Positions 1 through 6,450 of a stretch of 10,204 nucleotides of DNA are shown here, one piece after another; position 1 is the stretch's first letter; every line of letters starts with the position of its first letter. The DNA lies in the NCBI GenBank assembly GCA_020054965.1, contig JAIMZO010000033.1:1-10204 (forward strand). The letters are read 5' to 3'. Below the pieces are notes generated by a model. It was not told the origin of the DNA. It saw only the letters and a list, made by a program, of their open reading frames with translations, and searched no databases. Source of the DNA: Spirochaeta sp. GTDB lineage: Bacteria; Spirochaetota; Spirochaetia; Sphaerochaetales; Sphaerochaetaceae. A program made the translations under genes and the position numbers.

Positions 1-56
1 ATGGCGTAAGCAATGAGAATATCACTCATATTGCAAAACAGATCTGTCAGTAGATC

Positions 57-2033
57 CTAGCGGCAGAGGTCTTTCAGTCCTTCCCAGATCATGACCATCG
101 CCATCGTATCCAATTCGCAGTACTTCAGAAGGGCCTTCTGTATTTCGCTGCGTTCATAGTCTGACATCTCCTCGAACTGCATCCTTGCATATGCGGTGAG
201 AGCGGCACCCCCTTCCCTGAGTTCATCATCACTGCTCAGAATTTCAAGATCCTTCTCAGAGACATCCTGGAACATCCTTGGCAGCAGCTTGTAGGGGTCG
301 GTTGCCTTTCCATCCTTGATCTTGACCCATTGCCAGTCCTTGAAGTTTGTACTTCTGATCCCCCCCTTTGCCCCATAGATTGGCTTTGAGTATTTCTCTT
401 GCAACAACGTTGAACTGTTCAGTATTGCCGGGAGTACCTGCTTGATGGAATTGGACCCCTTTGTGGCCGGATCATAGTAGTAACGTTTCACAACTTCCCA
501 CAGGTCAACCATGTCTCTTTCTCCGCTCCATTGCTCAGGGGACTTGCCTGTCGCATGGGTGATGGTCTTGATGAAGCTCAGGAGTTGCGCTCTGTCAGGG
601 ATGGATCCTGTATCAGAGGTGAGTTGCTGATAGATCAGGTTGAGGAAGGTATTCTCATGATTGGAGTAGCGGAAAACACTTCCCTGGTCATGGTCCAACT
701 GTCCTTTCAGTGCCCGTATGAATCCGTAATTGGGGAATACCCCTCTCTCTGTGTTCAGATACTCTCCAGCGTGTTCAACCGTACCGTCCTCATGGACGAT
801 ATGATGGGAGAACTGAAAGGCCACTCCCTCATAGGGGTGGAGACCTGCATGGAAGGGGATGGCAACCATGGTAGTCTCGAAGTCGATGAAGTGAAGGGGG
901 AAGACCCAGCTCTCCATCTCACTTTTTAGGTTCTCTCGGTCAAGCCAAGGAGAATCGTCTCTTGCCTTGTATTTCTGAACCTGCAGCCATTGCCGTTCAC
1001 TCGCCGAGATCCCTGGTCTTGTATCGGGTTTTGGATGAATATCACCCTCACTGATGTCATCCATCTTGATGATGCCATTTTCGATCAGCTTGTCCTTTCC
1101 CCTGAAGTTCCAGACATCCAAGACAGTCTGGCATGCAAGATCTTCATCGCTCCATCCAAGAACCTCTTTCCAACACTCTTCCTTCCCGCTCTTGAGCCCC
1201 GATTGTGTATTTTCATCGGTTGTGTGGAACTCACATGCGGCGCATTTCGAGGCAATCGGAGATGAAATTTTTGTATCGGTACTATAGGAATCTGCCAGGA
1301 ACTCGACATATTGGGAGAACTGCAGGGAGGTGTTGTTGACCTCATGCTGACTCTGATGGATTCTCTCGCATTCAGCGTCCACAGGTACGGTGCAGAGAAT
1401 CGGGGGTGTGAGGTCATCCCGGGTAAGGGTATCTGCAATGGTGACACCCTTTCGGCCTGTATCATCTTTGACGAGCCGGAACTTCTGGTTCAATCCATCG
1501 GTTGGGCAAACAGCGGATTTGTCAGCCATCATAAGATATGCTGATACCTTATAGTGTGGGAAAGCTAGGGAAAGCACATACTTCTGGAAGGCAACATCAT
1601 AGAGATACGGCTTCCATGTTGCCCTGATCGATCCGTCTCGGTTGGTGAAAGGGTGTGGTTCCCGTGGATCGAACGATTTGGCTTTCACCTCATAGAGCCT
1701 GATTTGCTTGCCCTCCTTGACCAGGATATCGGCGCGTATAAAGAGGTTCCCGGTTGCAATGGCTGCTTCATAGAGTATGACACTGTCAGCTTGTAGCAGC
1801 TCATTGGTTTCCTTGAGCGCTTGCCCATGGTCAAGACTCTTGACCTCATGACCACCTGGGAAATAGCATTTTGCGAGCTCGCCCACCTGGAATCCCCCAT
1901 CTGCCAGGGCAAGCAGGAAGCTGTCATCAAGGTCCTGGTTCGCATAGCACTCTTTCCCTGTGTAGAAGAGCTTTGTCGGGCATTCAGTTGCCAGCTTGAA
2001 TCGGGATTTTGTCAGATACCTTTCTCTCTCCAT
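57..2033 (-). CDS. DUF2779 protein: Cas4/RecB-like nuclease fused to RNase H-fold exonuclease-like domain
   Basis: The 658-residue protein appears to join two nuclease-like halves. The N-terminal half has the PD-(D/E)XK core of the RecB/Cas4 type: D102 (RADIL), then E115-V-K117 (YEVKAKS), and Q150 (FQKYVL) where this superfamily often has its Q motif. Four cysteines are placed as in Cas4 and AddB, one before the core (C18, ECPTKLFY) and three after it (C264-x2-C267, then C287), so an iron-sulfur cluster is likely by inference. The C-terminal half (about 375-658) matches DUF2779 and has DEDD/RNase H-like acidic motifs: HFIDFET (D384, E386), MVDLWEV (D510) and YCELDT (D642). I chose ATG 2033 because GGAGAGG (2046-2040) lies six bases upstream; a TTG at 2048 would add five residues and overlap that site. 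The gene stands alone, divergent from the next one. The biological substrate of DUF2779 proteins is not known to me; a role in DNA or RNA processing is inferred. Confidence 0.85.
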   Translation of the reverse strand: MERERYLTKSRFKLATECPTKLFYTGKECYANQDLDDSFLLALADGGFQVGELAKCYFPGGHEVKSLDHGQALKETNELLQADSVILYEAAIATGNLFIRADILVKEGKQIRLYEVKAKSFDPREPHPFTNRDGSIRATWKPYLYDVAFQKYVLSLAFPHYKVSAYLMMADKSAVCPTDGLNQKFRLVKDDTGRKGVTIADTLTRDDLTPPILCTVPVDAECERIHQSQHEVNNTSLQFSQYVEFLADSYSTDTKISSPIASKCAACEFHTTDENTQSGLKSGKEECWKEVLGWSDEDLACQTVLDVWNFRGKDKLIENGIIKMDDISEGDIHPKPDTRPGISASERQWLQVQKYKARDDSPWLDRENLKSEMESWVFPLHFIDFETTMVAIPFHAGLHPYEGVAFQFSHHIVHEDGTVEHAGEYLNTERGVFPNYGFIRALKGQLDHDQGSVFRYSNHENTFLNLIYQQLTSDTGSIPDRAQLLSFIKTITHATGKSPEQWSGERDMVDLWEVVKRYYYDPATKGSNSIKQVLPAILNSSTLLQEKYSKPIYGAKGGIRSTNFKDWQWVKIKDGKATDPYKLLPRMFQDVSEKDLEILSSDDELREGGAALTAYARMQFEEMSDYERSEIQKALLKYCELDTMAMVMIWEGLKDLCR

Positions 2034-2202
2034 TCTCTTCCTCTCCAAATGATAGTCACTGCATAGTATACAGCAGTCGAGTCAACGATACACAAAATCA
2101 TTTGGTATGGATGAACAGGTTACTTGGACGTAAATATTGACAAGACGGCGGTTCTGGCTCACGCTCTTGCTGAATACACCGGATAAAGGAGAACGGTTCC
2201 TC
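2034..2202. promoter_or_regulatory. divergent promoter region between DUF2779 gene and 192-residue gene
   Basis: The 169 bases between the two divergent starts must carry both promoters. For the leftward gene the best -10 candidate is TATACT at 2070-2065 on the minus strand, 31 bases before the ATG. No good -35 lies 16-18 bases before it. On the plus strand a TTGACA occurs at about 2148-2153, but no convincing -10 follows at normal spacing. The ribosome binding site of the rightward gene is AAAGGAG at 2185-2191. Only the presence of a promoter region is well supported, not the exact boxes. Confidence 0.35.
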
Positions 2203-2781
2203 ATGGCTACTATCAACAATAAGAAAAACAACATACCCCGTAGGCATCTCCTCAGTGGGTCACAGGCGCGCCAAGTCCTGAACGAACTGGCAGAGAAGGA
2301 TGCAACTATTGCCAGAGAAATTGAGAGACTCTCTTCATTGATTTTCTGTGACGTGTCGGTGGAGCAGGTTGCCTCTTCAGTATTCCTGGCACTTGATGGT
2401 ATCGACATTGAAGAGTGTTGGAATGCATCGGGTAAGCAACGGGGAGGGGGCTATCGCGATGAGTTTGATGTTGCTGATGAAATGATTATGGAAGCATTGT
2501 TCCCATTCAAACATGAAATCGATGTGTTTTACCAAGCAGGAGAATATGCTGCAGAACAGGAATACCTGCATGGGGTGCTTTTAGGGATCTATCAGTTAAT
2601 GGAGGATTCAACTTCCGATTTCTTTGAGAATTATATGGAGGACTATCCCGACGAGCTTAAGCAGGAGTTCATTGATAAGTGGAAGAATCGGCATCCAAAT
2701 GATGCCGATGGCTTGCAGAAGCTCAATACCTTCATTGAGAAACATTGCCCTGATTGGATTACAGAAGGTGCTGAGCTATGA
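2203..2781 (+). CDS. hypothetical acidic helical protein, possibly related to C-terminal part of SWIM zinc-finger proteins
   Basis: This is a 192-residue soluble protein with no signal peptide or membrane segment. Start ATG 2203 is chosen over an in-frame ATG at 2137 because AAAGGAG (2185-2191) lies 11 bases upstream; the earlier ATG has no such site. The first 15 residues are basic and polar (NNKKNN, PRRH) and the rest is acidic and helical. The stretch at about 52-160 (VEQVASSVFLAL, GIDIEECWNASG, then an acidic helix, then LHGVLLGIYQLMEDSTSDF and a D/E-rich segment ending DKW) resembles, from memory, the region after the zinc finger in some bacterial and archaeal SWIM-domain proteins. No CxC...CxH SWIM motif is present, so it could be a stand-alone version or an unrelated family. 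It ends facing the ATPase gene. Function unknown. Confidence 0.8.
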   Translation: MATINNKKNNIPRRHLLSGSQARQVLNELAEKDATIAREIERLSSLIFCDVSVEQVASSVFLALDGIDIEECWNASGKQRGGGYRDEFDVADEMIMEALFPFKHEIDVFYQAGEYAAEQEYLHGVLLGIYQLMEDSTSDFFENYMEDYPDELKQEFIDKWKNRHPNDADGLQKLNTFIEKHCPDWITEGAEL

Positions 2782-2827
2782 GAGTAGTGTTTGGTTTTTC
2801 TTGCTAGTGACCATAAATAGAAAAATT

Positions 2828-2883
2828 CGCCATATAAGACAAATTATCAATTTTTTATAAAAAGTACGCCATAGCGAACAAAT
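2828..2883. repeat. 39-bp-spaced imperfect direct repeat in AT-rich spacer downstream of the ATPase gene
   Basis: Two 17-base units, 2828-2844 and 2867-2883, both read CGCCATA, four variable bases, then ACAAAT (13 of 17 identical), with starts 39 bases apart. On the minus strand each TATGGCG is followed by a T-run (ACTTTTT and AATTTTT). The 60 bases 2821-2880 contain 16 G/C. The spacer 2782-2950 separates two convergent genes and holds no credible gene. Confidence 0.55.
2852..2863. repeat. perfect 12-bp AT palindrome between convergent genes
   Basis: TTTTTATAAAAA is its own reverse complement and lies between the two copies of the 39-bp-spaced repeat. Its position between convergent genes would suit a bidirectional termination or recombination element. 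The stem is all A/T with no loop, so a stable RNA hairpin is unlikely. Confidence 0.35.
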
Positions 2884-2950
2884 ATACATAGTTATAAGGA
2901 AAAGTTCTCTAGGGAAGACACACAGCCAGGAGGAATCAGATGGAGAGAAC

Positions 2951-4159
2951 CTACCACTCTCGAATGAGAAAGTCCTCCAGATGCATAATCTGAATCCCGT
3001 TTTCATTCCCTTCCGCTAAGTCATCAAACGTTACAACCCACTTGGGGTAGTGATCCTTTATTTCCATAAGGTTGCCAATCTCTCTGTTTGATGTCTCCGA
3101 AAGATTTCTGCAGACTTGGATATAGAGCCTCTCTTCTTGCTTTTCAGCGATAAAATCAATTTCCTTGGTACCATTCTTTCCAATGTAAACAGTAAAACCT
3201 CGCCGTCTGAGCTCTAGATAGACGATATTCTCCATCATGGAAGCAAGGGATGTAGCGTTATATCCCATCAGACAGTACTTGAGAGAAGAGTCTGCAAGGT
3301 AAAATTTTTCTTGGGTTTTCAAAACCATTTTTCCCTGTAAGTCATATCGTTTGCACCGATAAATAATGAAAGCCTTTTCCAACCAGTCCAGATAATCATA
3401 GATGCTCTCCACACTCAGTTTCCGTCCTTCATTCTTAAGGAACCTAATAATTGCGTGAGCAGAAAATGTTTTTCCTACATTTTCAAGCACGTAGAGGACT
3501 GTACGATTGAAAAGGTCTTGGTTTTTAATCTGATGACGACGAGCAATATCATTCGCTACAACCGAATTGTAGATCCCTTCCACAATCTGATAGATTGTTT
3601 CTTGGGAGAAATCTGATAGTGCGGTAACAGGAAAACCGCCGCCCTTGATGTATGCAACCAGCAATTCTCTCGGGGTGAGTGTGCTCATCGATTTGAAACG
3701 GAGATACTCTCGGAAAGACAAGGTATATACAGGGATTTCAATATACCTCCCAGAGAGATAGGAAGAAATTTCCGAAGACATCAACCTGGAATTTGATCCA
3801 GTTATATAAATATCTACTGGATATTTCTCAAATATATCGTTGACTGCCTTCTCCCAACCTTCGATCTCTTGGACTTCATCTAGCAAGAGATACCTCGTTT
3901 TCTCTGCATGTATCTGATGTATCAATTCTTTATACATATGTACTGCGGTGAAACCTTCATCAATTTCCATCTGTGTATACCGTCGATACACAATGGAATC
4001 ATGAGGAACGTTTTTTTGTATCAATAATTTGCTGAACATTGAAAATATAGTAGATTTTCCAGATCGTCTGATACCTGCTAGAATCTTTACTACAGGTACG
4101 TTGATATAAGATTCCAAGGTAGACAAGTACGTTGGCCGGGGTACAATAGTATCTTTCAT
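2951..4159 (-). CDS. AAA_14 / DUF4143 family ATPase
   Basis: The 402-residue protein has the standard two-part layout of this family. The N-terminal AAA domain carries Walker A GIRRSGKST (29-37), Walker B YLLLDEVQE (D94, E95), a sensor-like stretch ITGSNSRL (119-126) and a likely arginine at R138 (LSGRY). The C-terminal DUF4143 part (about 200-402) holds a winged-helix-like segment (FSAHAIIRFLKNEGRKLS) and a PD-(D/E)XK-like remnant (KEIDFIAEK followed by YIQV). The length fits the family. These ATPases are abundant and often multicopy in bacteria and archaea; their job is not established, though DNA binding is likely. The start at ATG 4159 has no clear Shine-Dalgarno; a TATAAT six bases upstream suggests a leaderless or very short-leader mRNA. 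The gene is less GC-rich than the helicase gene (20 of 60 G/C at 3301-3360) and lies between AT-rich repeat-bearing spacers, which suggests horizontal acquisition. Confidence 0.9.
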   Translation of the reverse strand: MKDTIVPRPTYLSTLESYINVPVVKILAGIRRSGKSTIFSMFSKLLIQKNVPHDSIVYRRYTQMEIDEGFTAVHMYKELIHQIHAEKTRYLLLDEVQEIEGWEKAVNDIFEKYPVDIYITGSNSRLMSSEISSYLSGRYIEIPVYTLSFREYLRFKSMSTLTPRELLVAYIKGGGFPVTALSDFSQETIYQIVEGIYNSVVANDIARRHQIKNQDLFNRTVLYVLENVGKTFSAHAIIRFLKNEGRKLSVESIYDYLDWLEKAFIIYRCKRYDLQGKMVLKTQEKFYLADSSLKYCLMGYNATSLASMMENIVYLELRRRGFTVYIGKNGTKEIDFIAEKQEERLYIQVCRNLSETSNREIGNLMEIKDHYPKWVVTFDDLAEGNENGIQIMHLEDFLIREW

Positions 4160-4165
4160 ATACCT

Positions 4166-4194
4166 ATTATACTCTACAATTATCTAAGAATCCA
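4166..4194 (-). promoter_or_regulatory. probable promoter of the AAA_14/DUF4143 ATPase gene
   Basis: On the minus strand a perfect TATAAT (4171-4166) is preceded by a 17-base gap and a weak -35, TGGATT (4194-4189, 3 of 6 matches to TTGACA). Transcription would begin close to the ATG at 4159. The upstream palindrome (4194-4224) abuts the -35, where an operator would be expected. Confidence 0.45.
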
Positions 4195-4224
4195 TAGTTT
4201 TTATCGAATATAGATAAAAACTAT
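4194..4224. repeat. 12-bp perfect inverted repeat, putative operator upstream of ATPase gene
   Basis: ATAGTTTTTATC (4194-4205) and GATAAAAACTAT (4213-4224) are exact reverse complements around the 7-base centre GAATATA. The right half also reads ATAG-N7-CTAT (4210-4224), a spacing seen in OxyR-type sites, though in such AT-rich DNA this can arise by chance. It sits immediately upstream of the likely -35 of the ATPase gene. It could be an operator or a recombination site. Confidence 0.6.
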
Positions 4225-4237
4225 CATAAAATACAAA

Positions 4238-4265
4238 GTTTTTACTAAATATAAATAAAAAGTAT
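4238..4265. repeat. second, degenerate copy of the ATPase-upstream palindrome
   Basis: Aligned with 4197-4224 at an offset of 41 bases, this copy is identical at 23 of 28 positions, keeping the TTTTTA, AATATA and ATAAAAA blocks. Some changes break the dyad symmetry (for example C to G at 4262). A 41-bp period is about four helical turns, so both copies would face the same side of the DNA. Confidence 0.5.
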
Positions 4266-4293
4266 TATAGTTGTATTAGTGTTACCACACGTA

Positions 4294-4322
4294 TCTCCCA
4301 AAGATTGTAAATCCTTGGGAGA
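4294..4322 (-). terminator. hairpin downstream of the macro-VWA operon
   Basis: TCTCCCAAAGAT (4294-4305) pairs with ATCCTTGGGAGA (4311-4322) around a 5-base loop, with one A-C mismatch in 12 positions. It begins 11 bases after the stop codon of the VWA gene, where an intrinsic terminator would lie. No U-tract follows on either strand, so it may instead be an mRNA-stabilising or Rho-assisted 3' structure. Confidence 0.4.
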
Positions 4323-4333
4323 CACCATCCTCC

Positions 4334-4984
4334 TTACCTACCTTTCCTCTCCTTGAAATCCTTCTTGATCTTCTTGTTCCAATCTCTAGGAACTGCCGAT
4401 TCACAACGATAGTGGGAGACTGTCTCACTCATTACCTCGAAGTTCAATTGTATGCCTTCAGTATCGGCAATGAAATCCTGTGCGCGGTCTGGGGGAATGC
4501 CTACGTCTTCGGCCGCTGTCTCAGCATCGATGTTTGCCCCGAGGTAGATGAACTCCCACCCAAAGCTCTCCCGCTCTCTCTTGATCATCTCTCGAATCTT
4601 TTCCCTGGTATATTCCCTGCTTGCGTTCTCCATTCCATCGGTAATGATAAGGAAGATCACACGCTCTGCCTGGTATGCCGGAGCTGTTGTCCTCTGAACC
4701 TGCACAATCTTGGAAATTGTTCTCCCAATGGCGTCATACAATGCGGTAGAGCCGCCAACAAAGTACTCCTTCGCTGTTATTGCGCTCACTGCCGCGACAG
4801 GAATGCGGTCATGGAGCAGTTCATAGTTGTTGTCAAACAGCACGGTCGTGATATTGCACGGGCTCTTCAGAGCCTGCTGTTCGGCTAACATGGCATTGAA
4901 ACCTCCAATCGTGTCACGTTCCAGTCCATGCATTGAACCACTGCGGTCAAGAATACAAACAAATTCAGTCAATCCCTTTTTCAT
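4334..4984 (-). CDS. von Willebrand factor A (VWA) domain protein
   Basis: The 216-residue protein is almost entirely one VWA domain. All parts of the metal-ion-dependent adhesion site (MIDAS) are visible: D13-x-S15-x-S17 (LDRSGSMHG), T80 (GGSTALYD) and D116 (IITDGMEN). It should therefore bind Mg2+ and a partner carrying an acidic residue. There is no signal peptide or membrane segment, so it acts in the cytoplasm, unlike the Bacteroides aerotolerance-type membrane VWA proteins. The tail (about 195-216) is strongly basic (KKIKKDFKERKGR). ATG 4984 is chosen because GGAGG (4995-4991) lies six bases upstream; the longer reading from 5059 has no such site. It follows the macro-domain gene by 75 bases on the same strand and is probably its operon partner. 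Cytoplasmic single-domain VWA proteins of this kind (compare TerY) are often stress-linked, but the partner here is unknown. Confidence 0.88.
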   Translation of the reverse strand: MKKGLTEFVCILDRSGSMHGLERDTIGGFNAMLAEQQALKSPCNITTVLFDNNYELLHDRIPVAAVSAITAKEYFVGGSTALYDAIGRTISKIVQVQRTTAPAYQAERVIFLIITDGMENASREYTREKIREMIKRERESFGWEFIYLGANIDAETAAEDVGIPPDRAQDFIADTEGIQLNFEVMSETVSHYRCESAVPRDWNKKIKKDFKERKGR

Positions 4985-5059
4985 ATACATCCTCCAATAC
5001 TGATCTATACGTATTGATAGCCTGAAAAAGGGAAAGGATGGTCGCCCGGAAAGCGACAA

Positions 5060-6037
5060 TTACTGGGAGCCAAGCAGTGGTTGGTCGTAGGAGAAGAGTA
5101 CTTCGTTGATCTCAAGGATCTTGTAGTGCTTATGCACGATAAAATACTCGATGATGACATCGAAAATACTACTGTGAGAAAGTGCATAGCCCGCTTTTTC
5201 CAGAAGTTTGTCAGCCTCATCAAGCGTAAGTTCCAATGCTATTGCCAAGGCTATTACCGTACGTTTGCTGGGTACGTAGCCACCCCCCTTTCGAATCTTG
5301 GAGAAGAGTTTTCGGTCGAGGTTTGCCTTCTTGTAGACCTCAACCTCTGTTTTTCCTTTACTCTGTATCAGGGTTCTCAGGGAGTCGGAGAAGGGTTCAT
5401 CGAGATTGGAGAGAGCGTGCTCAAGATTTGGTTCATGGAGGGAAGATCGGCTCTCTTCCAATTCCATCGCTTCGATGGTAAGCAGCTCACGGACTTCATT
5501 GTGTTTCCTGAGGTAATGCTCGTCGATATAGTGTTCAATAGAGGTATGAAGCTTTGTCCCCGCAAGGAGAGACTCCTTGTCGAACAGTACCAGGAAAACA
5601 GTGATCTCATGTTCTGCAAGAAAGTCTTCAATGGTAGACCTTGCAACCTCTATTGCCTCTTGTTTCGGGTAGCCGAAGATACCGCTGCTGATGAGGGGAA
5701 AGGCAATTGATGAACAGTGGTGTCCTACTGCGAGGAGGAGACTGTTATGGTAGCACTGCTGAAGCAGCTCCCTCTCTCCGCTTTTCCCGTCATGATAAAC
5801 CGGGCCTGCAGTGTGAATGACAAATCGGGCAGGAAGGGCAAACCCTGGGGTGATGACAGCCTCCCCGGTCTTGATCGGGGAGAGCGGGGAACACGCTTCC
5901 GTCATCTCGTGAATGCCTGCTGCCTTGAAGATTGCTCCACATACTCCACCACCCATCAGCAACGCAGTATTGGCAGCATTGACGATGGCATCGGTTTTCA
6001 TCTTGGTTATATCATTTCGTACGAGAAAGAATGGCAT
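5060..6037 (-). CDS. macro-domain protein (ADP-ribose binding) with C-terminal HTH-like domain
   Basis: Residues 1-165 form a macro domain with the ADP-ribose pocket motifs: NAAN (20-23), GGGVCGAI (29-36), HTAGP (75-79) and SSGIFGYP (117-124). This pattern fits the MacroD/YmdB-type hydrolases that remove acetyl from O-acetyl-ADP-ribose or mono-ADP-ribose from proteins. A linker rich in E and S (about 180-213) leads to a second domain (214-325) with a helical XRE-like start (KGKTEVEVYKKANLDRKLFSKIRKG, given here only as 229-251 in part: KANLDRKLFSKIRK) and the ending EINEVLFSYDQPLLG. I recall this C-terminal domain as widespread in bacteria, both with macro domains and with other partners. Start ATG 6037 has AAGGAG (6050-6045) seven bases upstream. 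It is the first gene of the macro-VWA pair. Whether the C-terminal domain binds DNA or protein is not shown. Confidence 0.88.
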   Translation of the reverse strand: MPFFLVRNDITKMKTDAIVNAANTALLMGGGVCGAIFKAAGIHEMTEACSPLSPIKTGEAVITPGFALPARFVIHTAGPVYHDGKSGERELLQQCYHNSLLLAVGHHCSSIAFPLISSGIFGYPKQEAIEVARSTIEDFLAEHEITVFLVLFDKESLLAGTKLHTSIEHYIDEHYLRKHNEVRELLTIEAMELEESRSSLHEPNLEHALSNLDEPFSDSLRTLIQSKGKTEVEVYKKANLDRKLFSKIRKGGGYVPSKRTVIALAIALELTLDEADKLLEKAGYALSHSSIFDVIIEYFIVHKHYKILEINEVLFSYDQPLLGSQ

Positions 6038-6188
6038 GGTGCTACTCCTTGCTATTCAGAGTACCACGGATTTCAAGAAGTACGAAATGTGTTGTTTTCG
6101 TCAAGGTGAGGAGCATCGTCTATGCAGAGAGAGATGCCAAGCATATACTCAGCCATTTCATTGATAATACGTTCTCTGTACCAGAAAT

Positions 6189-6326
6189 TCATAACAAATA
6201 CAGCTTGTGCTCAATGAAGATATCCACCAGATCAGCATCAAACTGGGTTCCTGCATTGATCTTGAGCGCTTCCAATGCAAGTTCTCTAGGAAGGGCAGAG
6301 CGGTTGTCTGGATAGCCTCGGCCATC
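6189..6326 (-). pseudogene. C-terminal relic of an HD-GYP c-di-GMP phosphodiesterase
   Basis: On the minus strand 45 codons and a TGA stop read DGRGYPDN (from 6326) followed by RSALPRELALEALKINAG, then TQFDADLVDIFIEHKLYLL. DGRGYP is the signature for which HD-GYP is named, and NAGTQFDxxLV is the standard end of that domain. In intact proteins roughly 25-30 residues, ending in a DAMTSDRPYR-like motif, lie between GYPxN and the ALPRExAL helix; here the two are joined in frame, so an internal deletion is inferred. An in-frame stop lies six codons upstream of the first D, and no HD motif is visible further up. The relic lies just upstream of the macro gene on the same strand. Confidence 0.75.
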
Positions 6327-6450
6327 GGGGACTGAAGAAGATCAAGGAGGATTTCAAGGCGTCTTATGAAAGCTAAAGGCATAGCATGCACCCCTAAGAG
6401 TATGGTATCTTGGTAACTGGATGCCATCTGGAAAGGAGGGGTCACTCTAC
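6327..6450. other. spacer upstream of recD2 with no intact gene
   Basis: On the minus strand a reading frame at about 6445-6324 (RRLEILLDLLQSPMAEAIQ) runs into the HD-GYP relic in a different frame; I do not recognise it and it may be a fragment of the same decayed locus. The plus strand should carry the helicase promoter; TATGGT at 6401-6406 is the only -10-like word and lacks a good -35. The helicase ribosome binding site is AAAGGAGGG at 6432-6440. Confidence 0.4.

Noticed and set aside
2776..3006. 76-codon minus-strand frame with an LWRTF/IWRIF peptide repeat
   Set aside because: It overlaps the end of the ATPase gene in another frame. The peptide repeat is a by-product of the 39-bp DNA repeat, and no start signal is seen.
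4210..4224. ATAG-N7-CTAT as an OxyR-type binding site
   Set aside because: Only one half of the full OxyR site pattern is present, it lies inside a larger AT-rich palindrome, and no oxidative-stress gene is adjacent.
4412..4888. 158-codon plus-strand frame inside the VWA gene
   Set aside because: It is antisense to the VWA domain with an intact MIDAS; no ribosome binding site or known motif.
6042..6116. 24-codon minus-strand frame overlapping the macro gene's ribosome binding site (possible leader peptide)
   Set aside because: It has no ribosome binding site of its own and no attenuator-like hairpin follows. A TTGACG within it (6104-6099) lacks a good -10.
6158..6445. 95-codon minus-strand open frame upstream of the macro gene
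   Set aside because: It runs out of frame across the HD-GYP relic, has no ribosome binding site, and its composition looks non-coding; the relic frame explains the region better.
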